Part shown: one piece after another, positions 36,693 to 45,955 of the stretch
How positions within the stretch are numbered: the stretch's first letter is position 1
Layout of the letters: every line of letters starts with the position of its first letter
DNA from: Desulfurella acetivorans A63
GTDB taxonomy: Bacteria > Campylobacterota_A > Desulfurellia > Desulfurellales > Desulfurellaceae
Direction: 5' to 3'
DNA length: 64,000 nt
NCBI GenBank assembly: GCA_000517565.1
Contig: CP007051.1
Location: forward strand, 767,039-831,038
The notes under the pieces: generated by a model
Told to the model about the DNA's origin: nothing
The model's database searches: none
What the model saw: the letters and a program-made list of their open reading frames with translations, nothing else
Made by a program: the position numbers and the translations under genes

Positions 36693-38304
36693 CACACAAG
36701 ATTTAATTTTTTCATTTAAGCCTTTAATTTCTATTGTAGTGCCCACATGGAATACACCAGAACAGTTTTTGATTGAAATGATAGAATCTGTTTTAAATCA
36801 AAGCTACACAAATTTTGAGCTTTGTATAGCTGATGCAAGTGATCAAAGTCATGTAAAAAAGATTTTAGATAATTATGCAGACAAAGATAATCGTATTAAA
36901 ATTAAATATTTAAAGAAAAACAAAGGTATAGCGCAAAATACAAACGAAGCAATTTTTATTAGCAAAGGTGATTATATAGCTTTTTTAGATCATGATGATA
37001 TATTAGCCAAAAATGCTCTGTTTGAAGTAGTAAAAACTATAAATGAAAATCAAGGTGTTGATTTTATTTATTCAGACGATGATAGAGTAACTGAAGACGG
37101 GAAAAAGTTTTTTGATCCTAAATTTAAACCTGATTTAGCCCCAGATTTTTTAAGGAGTTGTAACTATGTATGCCATTTAAGTGTAATTAAAAAAAAGCTT
37201 TTAGATAAAATTGGATATTTGAAGGAAGATTTTGAAGGCTGTCAAGACTATGAGCTTATACTCAGGGTAACAGAAAAAGCAAAAAAGATAATACACATTC
37301 CAAAAATTCTCTACCATTGGAGAGTAAGTCAAAATTCAGTTTCTCGAAATCCTCAATCTAAAATTTATGCTTACGATTCTGCCAAAAAAGTTATAAAGGA
37401 GCATTTAAATAGATTAAATCTAGATGGTGATGTTTTAGATGGTAAAGTTTTAGGTTTGTATAAAATTAACTATAAAATAACAGATAGTCCAAAAATCTCT
37501 ATAATTATACCAAACAAAGACCACAAAGATGACTTAGAAAAATGCATTAAGTCAATTATTCAAAAGTCTACATATAAAAATTATGAGATTATAATAGTAG
37601 AAAATAATTCTATAGAACAATCTATTTTTGATTACTACAGATTTTTGGAAAAAACATATTCATTTATTAAAGTAATTGTATGGGATAAACCATTTAACTA
37701 TTCAAGTATAAATAATTATGCAGTGCGATTTGCACAAGGAGAGGTTTTACTTTTTCTAAATAATGATACAGAAGTAATTACACCAAACTGGATTGAAGAA
37801 ATGCTAATGTTTGCCCAAAGAGATGATGTAGGAGCAGTTGGTGCAAAACTGCTATATCCAAACAATACGATTCAACATGCAGGAGTAATAATTGGTATAA
37901 ACGGTATAGCAGAGCATTGCTTTAAGTATTCAAATTCAGATTACACAGGTTATTTTGCAAGATTAGCTACAGTGCAGAATTTATCAGCAGTAACCGGTGC
38001 ATGCTTGATGATGAGAAAAAAAGTTTTTAATGAAATTAAAGGGTTTGACGAAGGCTATCCAGAAGCTTTGAATGATATTGATTTATGTTTAAGTTTAAGA
38101 AAAAAAGGTTATTTAGTTGTATGGACGCCTCATGCAGTTTTGTATCACTATGAATCAAAATCAAGAGGTTTTGATACTGAAGAAGAATCCATAAAGCGTT
38201 ATAATAAAGAATTGTCACTTTTGTATATGGATGCACAGTATAACTTAAAACAAAAAAATAAAAATAGCTATGATTTTAAAATAACAAGAAAATTAATAAT
38301 TTAA
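36679..38304 (+). CDS. Double-domain family 2 glycosyltransferase
   Basis: 541 residues with two GT2 domains. The first spans about 13-230 (SIVVPTWNTPEQFLIEMIESVLNQSY; DHDD near 105; FIYSDDDRV). The second spans about 270-500 (ISIIIPNKDHKDDLEKCIKSII; LLFLNNDTEV near 358; VTGACLMMRKKVFNEIKGFDEGY near 440). Both have the DxD-type metal sites of inverting enzymes. It is related to the rhamnosyl/glycosyl transferases of polysaccharide and flagellar glycosylation loci. It overlaps the methyltransferase gene by 14 bp. Cytoplasmic, probably acting on lipid-linked glycan. Confidence 0.9.
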   Translation: MQESNTQDLIFSFKPLISIVVPTWNTPEQFLIEMIESVLNQSYTNFELCIADASDQSHVKKILDNYADKDNRIKIKYLKKNKGIAQNTNEAIFISKGDYIAFLDHDDILAKNALFEVVKTINENQGVDFIYSDDDRVTEDGKKFFDPKFKPDLAPDFLRSCNYVCHLSVIKKKLLDKIGYLKEDFEGCQDYELILRVTEKAKKIIHIPKILYHWRVSQNSVSRNPQSKIYAYDSAKKVIKEHLNRLNLDGDVLDGKVLGLYKINYKITDSPKISIIIPNKDHKDDLEKCIKSIIQKSTYKNYEIIIVENNSIEQSIFDYYRFLEKTYSFIKVIVWDKPFNYSSINNYAVRFAQGEVLLFLNNDTEVITPNWIEEMLMFAQRDDVGAVGAKLLYPNNTIQHAGVIIGINGIAEHCFKYSNSDYTGYFARLATVQNLSAVTGACLMMRKKVFNEIKGFDEGYPEALNDIDLCLSLRKKGYLVVWTPHAVLYHYESKSRGFDTEEESIKRYNKELSLLYMDAQYNLKQKNKNSYDFKITRKLII

Positions 38305-38326
38305 TTAGTTGTAAATGGAGGAAACA

Positions 38327-39466
38327 ATGTGGAAAGAAAAATTAGAAGAAATTATAGAGTTAGCGGAAGAAAATTCAGATTTAATTAGTTATAAAATTAG
38401 TGAGGAGTTTATAAAAAAATATGATAACTATGTAGTTTTTGGAGCTAGTGCTGGTGGTGCTAAAACAAAAGAATTTTTAGATAAATTAGGTAAAAATGTA
38501 GTATATTTTGTTGATAATGACATAAATAAAAAAGGAAAAGAATTTTTGGGCAAAATCGTGAAACATCCAAGTGAAATATTGTTTTTTGATAACAAAGTTA
38601 TAATAGCTTCAATGTGGTGGTATGATATAAAAAAACAACTTGAGGAACATTATGGTCTTTTAGGTAATATTGAATTTTTTCTTGCCCCATTCGTATTCAT
38701 AGAAAATGGTGATATGGAGTTAAAAAACACACAAAAAAAATTTTTTGATTTATTAAAATTAAATTTTTATAATTATTTACAAATATTCGATCTATTAGAA
38801 GACGATGCATCAAGAGTTTTATATTTTAGAGTTTTGAAAGGTAGAGTATTTTACGGTAAAAATTTAATTTGGCCTCCTATGCCAAAAGTTGAATATAATC
38901 AATATTTGCATCCAAAAGTAAAACCGGAAGATAATGATATTATAGTAGATGCAGGTGCCTATATTGGCGATACAATAGAAAAAATTATAAAGCAAAACAT
39001 AAACTATAAAAAAATTTACGCATTTGAGCCAGATAATCAAAACTACAGCAAACTTATCGAAAACACAAAAAAATACGATAATATATTTTGCAACAAATTC
39101 GGACTTTGGAAACAATCTGATCAATTACATTTTATAGCTGATGGAACAGATGAAAGTACGATAACTGACAATTTTAATGAAGCAAACCAAACAATAGATG
39201 TAGTAAGTTTGGATGAATTTTTTAAAGATAAAGAAAAGCCTACATTAATAAAGATGGATATAGAGGGTGCAGAGTTAGAAGCATTATATGGTACTAAAGA
39301 AATTATAACCAAATACAAACCAAAACTTCAAATTTGCATTTACCACAAAACAGAACATTTATGGCAAATTCCAATATTGCTCAAAGATTGGGTAAAAGAA
39401 TATAAACTCTATATTGGGCATCATAGTTTTGATTTTCGTGAGACTGTGCTTTATGTAAAGGTATAA
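38327..39466 (+). CDS. FkbM-family methyltransferase
   Basis: 379 residues from ATG 38327, five bases after GGAGG; an in-frame ATG at 38315 overlaps that site. Residues 30-110 resemble a nucleotide-binding domain (VVFGASAGGAKTKEFLDKLGKNVVYFVDND). From about 205 comes the FkbM methyltransferase domain: IIVDAGAYIGDTIEKI as SAM motif I, IYAFEPDNQNYSKL, and the IKMDIEGAELEALYG signature. FkbM enzymes methylate sugar or polyketide hydroxyls. Its position next to the ATP-grasp and IolB-like genes suggests glycan decoration. Confidence 0.88.
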   Translation: MWKEKLEEIIELAEENSDLISYKISEEFIKKYDNYVVFGASAGGAKTKEFLDKLGKNVVYFVDNDINKKGKEFLGKIVKHPSEILFFDNKVIIASMWWYDIKKQLEEHYGLLGNIEFFLAPFVFIENGDMELKNTQKKFFDLLKLNFYNYLQIFDLLEDDASRVLYFRVLKGRVFYGKNLIWPPMPKVEYNQYLHPKVKPEDNDIIVDAGAYIGDTIEKIIKQNINYKKIYAFEPDNQNYSKLIENTKKYDNIFCNKFGLWKQSDQLHFIADGTDESTITDNFNEANQTIDVVSLDEFFKDKEKPTLIKMDIEGAELEALYGTKEIITKYKPKLQICIYHKTEHLWQIPILLKDWVKEYKLYIGHHSFDFRETVLYVKV

Positions 39467-39467
39467 T

Positions 39468-40676
39468 ATGCGATCAATAATCATACTTGGTGCAGGCATT
39501 ATGCAGATACCTGCAATAAAAACAGCAAAAGAATTAGGTTTGTTTGTAATTGCAGTTGATAGGGATAAAAATGCAATTGGATTTGAATATTGCGACCTTG
39601 CTTTAGACATTGACACAAAAGATATAGATTCGCTTTTGAGATTTGCAGTTAATAATAAATATAAATATAATATTTCAGGCGTATTTGCAGCGGCTGACAA
39701 TGCAGTTAGTGCAGCAGCTATTAATGAACAACTAAACTTGATTGGCGTAAATAGTTTTTCGGCCAGGTATTCCAATAATAAAAGTTTAAGCAAGCAACTA
39801 TGGTTAAAAAATAATGTGCCAACTCCTTTAGCAAAAGAAGTAAAAACTATTGATGAAGCAAAAAATGCTATAGATAAAATTGGTTTACCATGCATGGTAA
39901 AAGCAGTTGACAGTTCTGCTTCAAGAGGGACACAAAAGCTGGAAAGAATCGAAGATTTAGAGGCTGCATTGTATGAGGCATTCATGCAGTCTACAACGCA
40001 TACCGCTCTCATAGAAGAGTATGTGGAAGGGGAAGAATACAGCGTAGAAACTGTCATTTATAATGGCAAACAATACAGGTTTGGTATTGCAAAAAGAGAA
40101 TACGATATGTTGCCTTTACCTATAGAAACAGGACATGTTAATCCTGCATTTTTACCAAAAAAAACAGAAGAAGAAATGTATGAAGTGGTAAAAAATGCTG
40201 CATTAGCATTAAAAATCAACAATGCGCCTGCAAAAGCTGATATGATCATTAGAAAAAAAGATAATAAGATTATGATATTAGAAATGGCAGCCAGGCTTTC
40301 TGGTGGTTTCCATTCACAATATACCACGCCTTTATCAAGTGGAATGGAACCTATAAAGTTTGTCATACAGTTGACAATTGGTGATATTCCAGATCCTGAA
40401 ACATATACTCCAAACAAAAAGCGTGTAAGCTTATGCAGGGCTATTTTTCCAAAACCTGGTTTGGTAAAAAAAATTGAAGGCGTGGAGGAAGCGCTAAAAA
40501 TTAAAAATGTTAATCAAATTTTTTTAACTATCAAAGAAGGCGAAACTATTTCTGAGTATAAAAATTGTGCTCATAGAGTTTGTTATGTAATAACAAGCGG
40601 TGATACTTATGAGCAAGCTAATTATGCATTTGAGTTAGCAAAAAAAACTATAAAGATTTATACATGGAGTTTTTGA
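39468..40676 (+). CDS. ATP-grasp domain ligase (CarB-like fold)
   Basis: 402 residues. An N-terminal pre-ATP-grasp Rossmann region (IILGAGIMQIPAIKTAKELGLFVIAVDRDKNAIGFE, residues 3-38) is followed by the ATP-grasp domain. That domain has PCMVKAVDSSASRGTQ near 142-158, IEEYVEGEEYSVETV near 184, and EMAARLSGGFHSQYTTPLSSG near 272. The relatives ligate a carboxylate to an amine, thiol or other nucleophile with ATP. Similar proteins occur in polysaccharide loci, where they may add amino acids to sugars. The substrate is unknown. Two bases separate it from the FkbM-family stop, and one base from the next ATG. Confidence 0.85.
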   Translation: MRSIIILGAGIMQIPAIKTAKELGLFVIAVDRDKNAIGFEYCDLALDIDTKDIDSLLRFAVNNKYKYNISGVFAAADNAVSAAAINEQLNLIGVNSFSARYSNNKSLSKQLWLKNNVPTPLAKEVKTIDEAKNAIDKIGLPCMVKAVDSSASRGTQKLERIEDLEAALYEAFMQSTTHTALIEEYVEGEEYSVETVIYNGKQYRFGIAKREYDMLPLPIETGHVNPAFLPKKTEEEMYEVVKNAALALKINNAPAKADMIIRKKDNKIMILEMAARLSGGFHSQYTTPLSSGMEPIKFVIQLTIGDIPDPETYTPNKKRVSLCRAIFPKPGLVKKIEGVEEALKIKNVNQIFLTIKEGETISEYKNCAHRVCYVITSGDTYEQANYAFELAKKTIKIYTWSF

Positions 40677-40677
40677 T

Positions 40678-41421
40678 ATGCAACTTAAAGTCAGGCAATC
40701 TTATGCAAGTGATGGGCCTGTAAAAAATATCTGGCTATCACATTTAAATTTTTCAAAACAAATTGAAATTTTTGAAACCAATTTTGAGGTAGCCATTGTT
40801 TTATTATCAGGAGAGTTAAGCGTTTTTTTTGAAAAGGAATTTATATTAAATAGAAAAAATGTTTTTGAAGAAAAAGCAAGCGCTATATACATTCCGAGAA
40901 ACACAAGAGTTTTGCTAAATCCAAAATCATTATGCGAAGTAGCAATTTGTAAAACAAAAATTGATAAAGACTCAAAATTTTCTGTGATCTATCCAGACCA
41001 GATAAAAGAACATATAAGAGGCAGCCTCGGCTATAGAAGAAAAGTATTTGATATTTTAGACGAAGACAGTCCTTCTGTAAAATTAGTTTTAGGTGAAACT
41101 ATAAATTTTAAAGGAGAGTGGTCAAGTTTTCCTCCACATAAACACGATCAAAATAGCAATTCTGAAGTAAAAATGGAAGAAGTATATTTATTTAAACTAA
41201 ACCCATCTGATGGTTTTGGTATGCAAAGAATTTACACAGAAGATAAATCGCTTGATAAATGCGTGGTGGTGGAAAATAACGATATTGTATTGATACCAAA
41301 AGGATACCACCCGGTTTGCTCCATGCCTGGATACGAGCTTTATTATTTATGGGTTTTGGTTGGAGATTCAAAAAAATTAATGCCAAATACGCAAAGTAAA
41401 TACAGATGGCTCTTAAAGTAA
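40678..41421 (+). CDS. KduI/IolB-family sugar-acid isomerase
   Basis: 247 residues, a double-cupin of the 5-deoxyglucuronate isomerase / 5-keto-4-deoxyuronate isomerase type. The diagnostic stretch is in the C-terminal half: GETINFKGEWSSFPPHKHDQ, EEVYLFKLNPSDGFGMQRIYT, and VLIPKGYHPVCSMPGYELYYLWV. These contain the metal-binding His, His, Glu and His. IolB acts in inositol breakdown, and KduI interconverts uronates and ketouronates. No iol genes are nearby. It overlaps the next, reductase-like gene by 16 bp, so the two products probably act in sequence. Confidence 0.87.
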   Translation: MQLKVRQSYASDGPVKNIWLSHLNFSKQIEIFETNFEVAIVLLSGELSVFFEKEFILNRKNVFEEKASAIYIPRNTRVLLNPKSLCEVAICKTKIDKDSKFSVIYPDQIKEHIRGSLGYRRKVFDILDEDSPSVKLVLGETINFKGEWSSFPPHKHDQNSNSEVKMEEVYLFKLNPSDGFGMQRIYTEDKSLDKCVVVENNDIVLIPKGYHPVCSMPGYELYYLWVLVGDSKKLMPNTQSKYRWLLK

Positions 41422-42500
41422 CTTTTTTACAATTTGGCACAGGTAAATTTATAAAAGGCTATTTTGATTGGATGCTATCAAAAACGGATATTAATTCAGA
41501 AGTTTTTGCAGTTTATTTTACGCCTAAAGTACAATATACTAACTTAAAAAATAATAAATGCATATTTAATGTTACACTAAAAGATATAAATTATACCCAA
41601 GCTGACAATGTAAGCGTGATAAAAGATCTTTTTTGGGCAAAAGATACAAAAGTTATATTTGAATTGGCAAACAGTATAGATTTTATTGTTTCAAATACAA
41701 CAGAAAAAGGTATTTTGGATAAACGAGGTTACCCTTTGCTTTTAACATCGTTTTTATACAAAAAATTTGAGCTTGATAATAATAAAATGCTTGTTATTAT
41801 ACCGTTAGAGCTTATTCCCAATAACGGAGAGTTTTTAAAACAAACAATTTTGAAAATAATTGATGAGAATTATAACGATAGTTTTAAATTTTGGGTGTTA
41901 AGGACATGTGAGTTTGTAAATACAATTGTTGATTGCATTGTAACAAAAGAAAGCAATTTAAATATAGAAAGAGAAAGGTATTATGCATTTTACGTAAGCA
42001 AGAATAGTTTATTAGAAAAAATATTTAACAATAAGGGTTTGAATGTTTATTTTACAAAAGATATAGACAAAATAGCCCAAATAAAGATAAAGGTATTAAA
42101 CGGTATACATACATTTCTGGTGCTAACAGCATATATGGAAGGTAAAAATACAGTTTATGAATGTTTTTTAGATAAACACTATATAAACTTGATTAATAAG
42201 ATATTTTATGATGAGATATTTCCTACTATAAACTATGATAAAAATTTTGTAGAAGATTTTTATTTGACTGTGATTAATAGATTTAAAAACCCATACATTG
42301 AGCATAATTTAAAAGATATTGCTTTGAATACTTATGAAAAATTTTATCAGCGTATCGCAACAACTATTGTGGATTATGAAAAATTATACAATCAAAAACC
42401 AAAAATACTTATGAAAGCGTTTGATAATCTAAAAAAGATGTATCCAGATAGGGTAAAAAGTTTCGAAAACTATATTGAGAATTTTAAACATGAAAATTAA
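41406..42500 (+). CDS. Mannitol dehydrogenase family protein (uronate reductase-like)
   Basis: 364 residues. The N-terminal Rossmann-like part has FLQFGTGKFIKGYFDWM (the family has GxGxFHRxH). FIVSNTTEKG near residue 92 and RTCEFVNTIVDCIV near 170 match tagaturonate/fructuronate reductase (UxaB/UxuB). The catalytic block is KIKVLNGIHTFL near 230-240 (the family has KxxxxNxxH). It would reduce a keto sugar acid with NADH. Named reductases are 480-500 residues, so this is a shortened version lacking part of the insert and C-terminus. Overlaps the isomerase-like gene and the hydrolase-like gene. Confidence 0.78.
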   Translation: MALKVTFLQFGTGKFIKGYFDWMLSKTDINSEVFAVYFTPKVQYTNLKNNKCIFNVTLKDINYTQADNVSVIKDLFWAKDTKVIFELANSIDFIVSNTTEKGILDKRGYPLLLTSFLYKKFELDNNKMLVIIPLELIPNNGEFLKQTILKIIDENYNDSFKFWVLRTCEFVNTIVDCIVTKESNLNIERERYYAFYVSKNSLLEKIFNNKGLNVYFTKDIDKIAQIKIKVLNGIHTFLVLTAYMEGKNTVYECFLDKHYINLINKIFYDEIFPTINYDKNFVEDFYLTVINRFKNPYIEHNLKDIALNTYEKFYQRIATTIVDYEKLYNQKPKILMKAFDNLKKMYPDRVKSFENYIENFKHEN

Positions 42501-44415
42501 TTCTTTAACAAAGATTAGCAATAAACCAAAATTTTACCTTATATTTCATTGTAATCTGGCGTTTTCATCAATTGATGAAGATCAGCTAAATGAAGTTATT
42601 GCTAAAAGCTATTTTCCATTGCTTGAAATAGTTAAGTCAACTAATACAAAAACCGGTATCGAGCTCAGTGGCTATACACTTGAAAAACTTTCTAAGCTTG
42701 CACCATTGTTTATAGATGAGCTAAAAATTCTTTCAAAAAGCGGTTTGGTTGAAGTTATTGCAAGTGGTTATCAGCAAATCATAGGTCCAATTGTGCCATA
42801 TAAAGTAAATGTAAAAAATCAAGAGCTTGGTTTGAAGGTTTATGAGAATTTTTTGGGAATCAAGCCTAGGGTTGCTTTTTTAAACGAACAGGTATTTTCA
42901 AAATCTATGGTAGATATCTATAAAGAATTCTATGATGCAATTTGTATGGAGTGGAACAACCCTTACTCTATCAACGCACATTACTGGCAAGAATCGTATG
43001 GTTTTGCACCTGCAATAGCAAAAGGGATAAAAACCCAAATACCTATTATCTGGACCAATTCTATCCTTTTTCAGCAATTTCAGCGTACAGCTACCTCTCA
43101 AAATACACTAGAAAATTATTTATCCATGATTGAGCGCTTTATAAAAAAAGGCTATCTTTGCTTGCCAATATATTCTTCAGATTTAGAAGTTTTTAATTTT
43201 AGGCCAGGACGTTTTAATACAGAAAACAATATCAATGCAAACGAATGGAAAAATATAGAAAAGATTTTTTTGGCTTTAAAAAATTACGGAGAATTTTTAC
43301 TGCCTTGTGAAGTCTTGCAATTTGCAAATAAAAAAATAGCTCTTGATTTGAGTAACCCTGTATATCCTATAATTGTTAAAAAACAGCCTAAATACTCATT
43401 AAGTAGATGGAGCGTAGCTGGTCTTGGTGGGCACTACATTAATACCTTATGTCATAATTGTTATGATAGTACGAAAAACAAAACTGACAATGAATCATGG
43501 AAGAATTTATTGAAATTTTGGGGAAGCGATTATAGAACACACACTACTTTAAATAAATGGCAGGCTGCGCTCAACTATTTGAATAAGTTTAATAACAATT
43601 TTAAAATAGAGATAAAAAATGCCACAGATTTTGATTTTGATAAAAATTCAGGGAAAATTTTATTAAAAGGCAAACAATACAGTGCTACATTCCTAACTAA
43701 AAAAGGTCTTGCGCTTGAAAGTTTATATAAAAATGAAAAAAAACTTTTATTTGGTAGCGTTAATCATGGGGAACTGGATTATATATCTCACGGTGCTGAT
43801 TACTATACAGGCACAACTACAATAGAATCATGCTACTTTGGCAGGATTGCAAATTTAAACGAAACTTCAAATATAGAAGTTAAAAAAACAGGTGAGGATA
43901 AATTTTTCATAAAAGGAATAAATTATTTATCTGACCTGGCGGTTGAAGAAAGAATATGGCTCGTTGATTTTGCTTTTAAGAAAGTATCAATTTATGATAC
44001 TCTAAAACTTTCAAAACCCACAAAAGCATCTATTAGAATGGCTACATTTACGCTTTTGCCTATTAAAAAAAATATTAAATTCTGGTATTCTTGCAAAAAC
44101 GGTGGTCGCTATAATGAAAAATTTTTTATAGAAAATAATATGCCTATTTTGCATCACCTGCCAGTATCAATATTGCAAAGCTCAAATGGCGGACTTGGGG
44201 TTACAGATGGTTATTTATCTTTTGGGATTAGAAATTCTTTAATAGTCAAGCTATTTATTGATAAAACTTTCGGAAGCCCGTTGGTGCTGCTTCAAAATAG
44301 TCCTGATCACGATAGGTATTTAACAAGGGTATTTTTTAGCGTACAAGAATTTGATGATACGCTGAAGCCTACAATAGTAGAATTTAAGGTAGGATATAGC
44401 ATTTTTTTTGATTAG
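42490..44415 (+). CDS. GH57/GH38-like glycoside hydrolase-related protein
   Basis: 641 residues starting at ATG 42490, which overlaps the reductase stop. Residues 10-260 follow the GH57 barrel pattern: FYLIFHCNLAFSSIDEDQ in place of the HFHQP strand, GIELSGYTLEKL, LSKSGLVEVIASGYQQIIGPIVP, and KPRVAFLNEQVFS with the expected catalytic Glu. DLEVFNFRPGRF carries the likely catalytic Asp. The C-terminal 300 residues are beta-rich (GWSVAGLGGHYINTL-like, DYISHGADYYTGTTTIES, ITVYD-type strands), as in GH57/GH38 galactose-mutarotase-like domains. No signal peptide. It may trim an intracellular glycan; the linkage is unknown. Confidence 0.78.
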   Translation: MKINSLTKISNKPKFYLIFHCNLAFSSIDEDQLNEVIAKSYFPLLEIVKSTNTKTGIELSGYTLEKLSKLAPLFIDELKILSKSGLVEVIASGYQQIIGPIVPYKVNVKNQELGLKVYENFLGIKPRVAFLNEQVFSKSMVDIYKEFYDAICMEWNNPYSINAHYWQESYGFAPAIAKGIKTQIPIIWTNSILFQQFQRTATSQNTLENYLSMIERFIKKGYLCLPIYSSDLEVFNFRPGRFNTENNINANEWKNIEKIFLALKNYGEFLLPCEVLQFANKKIALDLSNPVYPIIVKKQPKYSLSRWSVAGLGGHYINTLCHNCYDSTKNKTDNESWKNLLKFWGSDYRTHTTLNKWQAALNYLNKFNNNFKIEIKNATDFDFDKNSGKILLKGKQYSATFLTKKGLALESLYKNEKKLLFGSVNHGELDYISHGADYYTGTTTIESCYFGRIANLNETSNIEVKKTGEDKFFIKGINYLSDLAVEERIWLVDFAFKKVSIYDTLKLSKPTKASIRMATFTLLPIKKNIKFWYSCKNGGRYNEKFFIENNMPILHHLPVSILQSSNGGLGVTDGYLSFGIRNSLIVKLFIDKTFGSPLVLLQNSPDHDRYLTRVFFSVQEFDDTLKPTIVEFKVGYSIFFD

Positions 44416-44429
44416 ACAATAGATTCTTT

Positions 44430-44545
44430 TTTGCGCTTTCGTTCAGAATGATGGGTAGAGCTTTAGCAGTTGATGAGATTCTTCGGGCACATTCGTGCCC
44501 TTCAGAATGACAAAAAGGGATCTTCATCCTGAAGCGTTAGCGAAT
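44430..44545. repeat. Degenerate members of the CATTCTGA/GAAGAATC hairpin repeat family
   Basis: Intergenic sequence between the GH57-like gene and pyk. It holds a clear inverted unit with stem GGGCAC-ATTC-GTGCCC (about 44488-44503) flanked by GATTCTTC on the left and TTCAGAATGA on the right. A more decayed unit (CATCCTGAAGCG...) lies about 25 bp downstream. The family is the same as the array at 63345-63840. The element also lies between two converging transcription units, so it could serve as a bidirectional terminator. Confidence 0.75.
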
Positions 44546-44548
44546 GAT

Positions 44549-45952
44549 CTACTTCATCCTCACAATCTCAAGTGAATTGTTTGCATCAGGGTTTTTCTTT
44601 GACGGACCTCTAACCAAAACAAAAGAAGACACATGTTCTCCAATAAGTGATTTTATATAACTTTTCCAGTCCTGAGGCAATTCTTGTTCATATACAGGGT
44701 AGACACCATATGAAAATTCTAAGTTTTGCGCTACATTTTCATTGTGTGTTACGCCAAGTATCCAGATAGGCAACTTAAAGCGGCTCATACGCCTTGCAGT
44801 TGCTCCGCTTGTAGTTGGTGTAACAAGCAGGAGTGGATTTAGGTTTTTAACTGTGGTAAAAACATTTACTGCCATAGTATCTTCGAGTGTTGGCGATTTT
44901 GAAGATAGTACTTTAAATAAGGTTTCGTATATCGGGTAAAGATAACGTTTGTTTTCTACGCTTTGGGCAATTTTAGAAAGCATTAAGACAGATTCTGCTG
45001 GATATTTACCTACGGCTGATTCTTCTGATAGCATTACGCAATCTGTACCATCAAGTATTGCATTTGCTACATCTGTGCTTTCTGCCCTTGTTGGTCTTAT
45101 GTTGTTTGTCATAGACTCAAGCATCTGAGTAGCAGTAATTACGGGTTTTCCAAGTATGTTTGCTTTTTGTATGAGCTGCTTTTGCAATATTGCTATGGAT
45201 TCGATTGGTGTTTCAACACCTAAATCACCTCTAGCTACCATTATACCATTTGTTTCTTGTAGTATCTCATCTATATTTTCTATTGCTTTTAAGCGCTCAA
45301 TTTTTGCAATTATAAAGGGATTGTAAGAAATTTGTTCGCAATAGGCTTTTGCATCAAGTATATCTTGTTTGTTTTGCGCAAAAGATATGCTTATTGCATC
45401 TATTTTAACGCTTTTTGCAAAATCAAGGCATTTTCTTTCAAAATCACCTATAGCTTTTAAAGGTAGCTCCACTCCAGGCAGATTAATACCTTTGTGAGAT
45501 GATAATTTGCCACCAATCAAACAAATACATTTAACCTTTTGACCTTCTATACTTTCCACCCTAAGCTGCAAAAACCCATCATTTAAATAAATAATTGTTC
45601 CTGAGCTTAAATAACTTGCAAAGTTTTCTAAGTTTACTCCAATTTCGTTACCTTCAGGATTGCTGGATAATACTATTCTATCACCTTCTTTTAATTCAAT
45701 GGGTTCAATATCTTCAACCCTTATTTTTGGTCCTGGTAAATCACCTAAAATCACTATACGTTTGTTTAGTTTTTGGGCTGTTTTTCTTAGGTCTTCTATA
45801 ATTATTTTGTGTTCTTCAAAGCTACCATGTGCAAAGTTAATGCGTGCAATATTCATACCATTTTGCATCATTTTTTCCATGACTTCTCTGTTTTTTGATG
45901 CAGGACCTATTGTGCAAACTATTTTTGTCTTATTTGGAGGGAAAATCAACAT
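44549..45952 (-). CDS. pyk: Pyruvate kinase
   Basis: 467 residues. Final glycolytic step, PEP + ADP to pyruvate + ATP. Motifs: KIVCTIGPASKN near residue 9, MNIARINFAHG near 32, AKIERLKAIENIDEI near 216 with the catalytic Lys, GIMVARGDLGVE near 236, and ITATQMLESM near 270. Both the A and C domains are complete. Fourth base after the aldolase stop, so cotranscribed with it and gpmI. Part of a gluconeogenesis/glycolysis cluster rather than a linear pathway operon. Confidence 0.97.
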   Translation of the reverse strand: MLIFPPNKTKIVCTIGPASKNREVMEKMMQNGMNIARINFAHGSFEEHKIIIEDLRKTAQKLNKRIVILGDLPGPKIRVEDIEPIELKEGDRIVLSSNPEGNEIGVNLENFASYLSSGTIIYLNDGFLQLRVESIEGQKVKCICLIGGKLSSHKGINLPGVELPLKAIGDFERKCLDFAKSVKIDAISISFAQNKQDILDAKAYCEQISYNPFIIAKIERLKAIENIDEILQETNGIMVARGDLGVETPIESIAILQKQLIQKANILGKPVITATQMLESMTNNIRPTRAESTDVANAILDGTDCVMLSEESAVGKYPAESVLMLSKIAQSVENKRYLYPIYETLFKVLSSKSPTLEDTMAVNVFTTVKNLNPLLLVTPTTSGATARRMSRFKLPIWILGVTHNENVAQNLEFSYGVYPVYEQELPQDWKSYIKSLIGEHVSSFVLVRGPSKKNPDANNSLEIVRMK

Positions 45953-45955
45953 AAA

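Noticed and set aside
39359-40417. Minus-strand frames opposite the ATP-grasp gene
   Set aside because: The long antisense frames come from codon bias on the true strand; no motif, start signal or operon context supports them.
40678-41421. Part of an inositol catabolic (iol) operon
   Set aside because: No iolC, iolD, iolE, iolG or iolA gene lies nearby; the neighbours are glycan and reductase genes.
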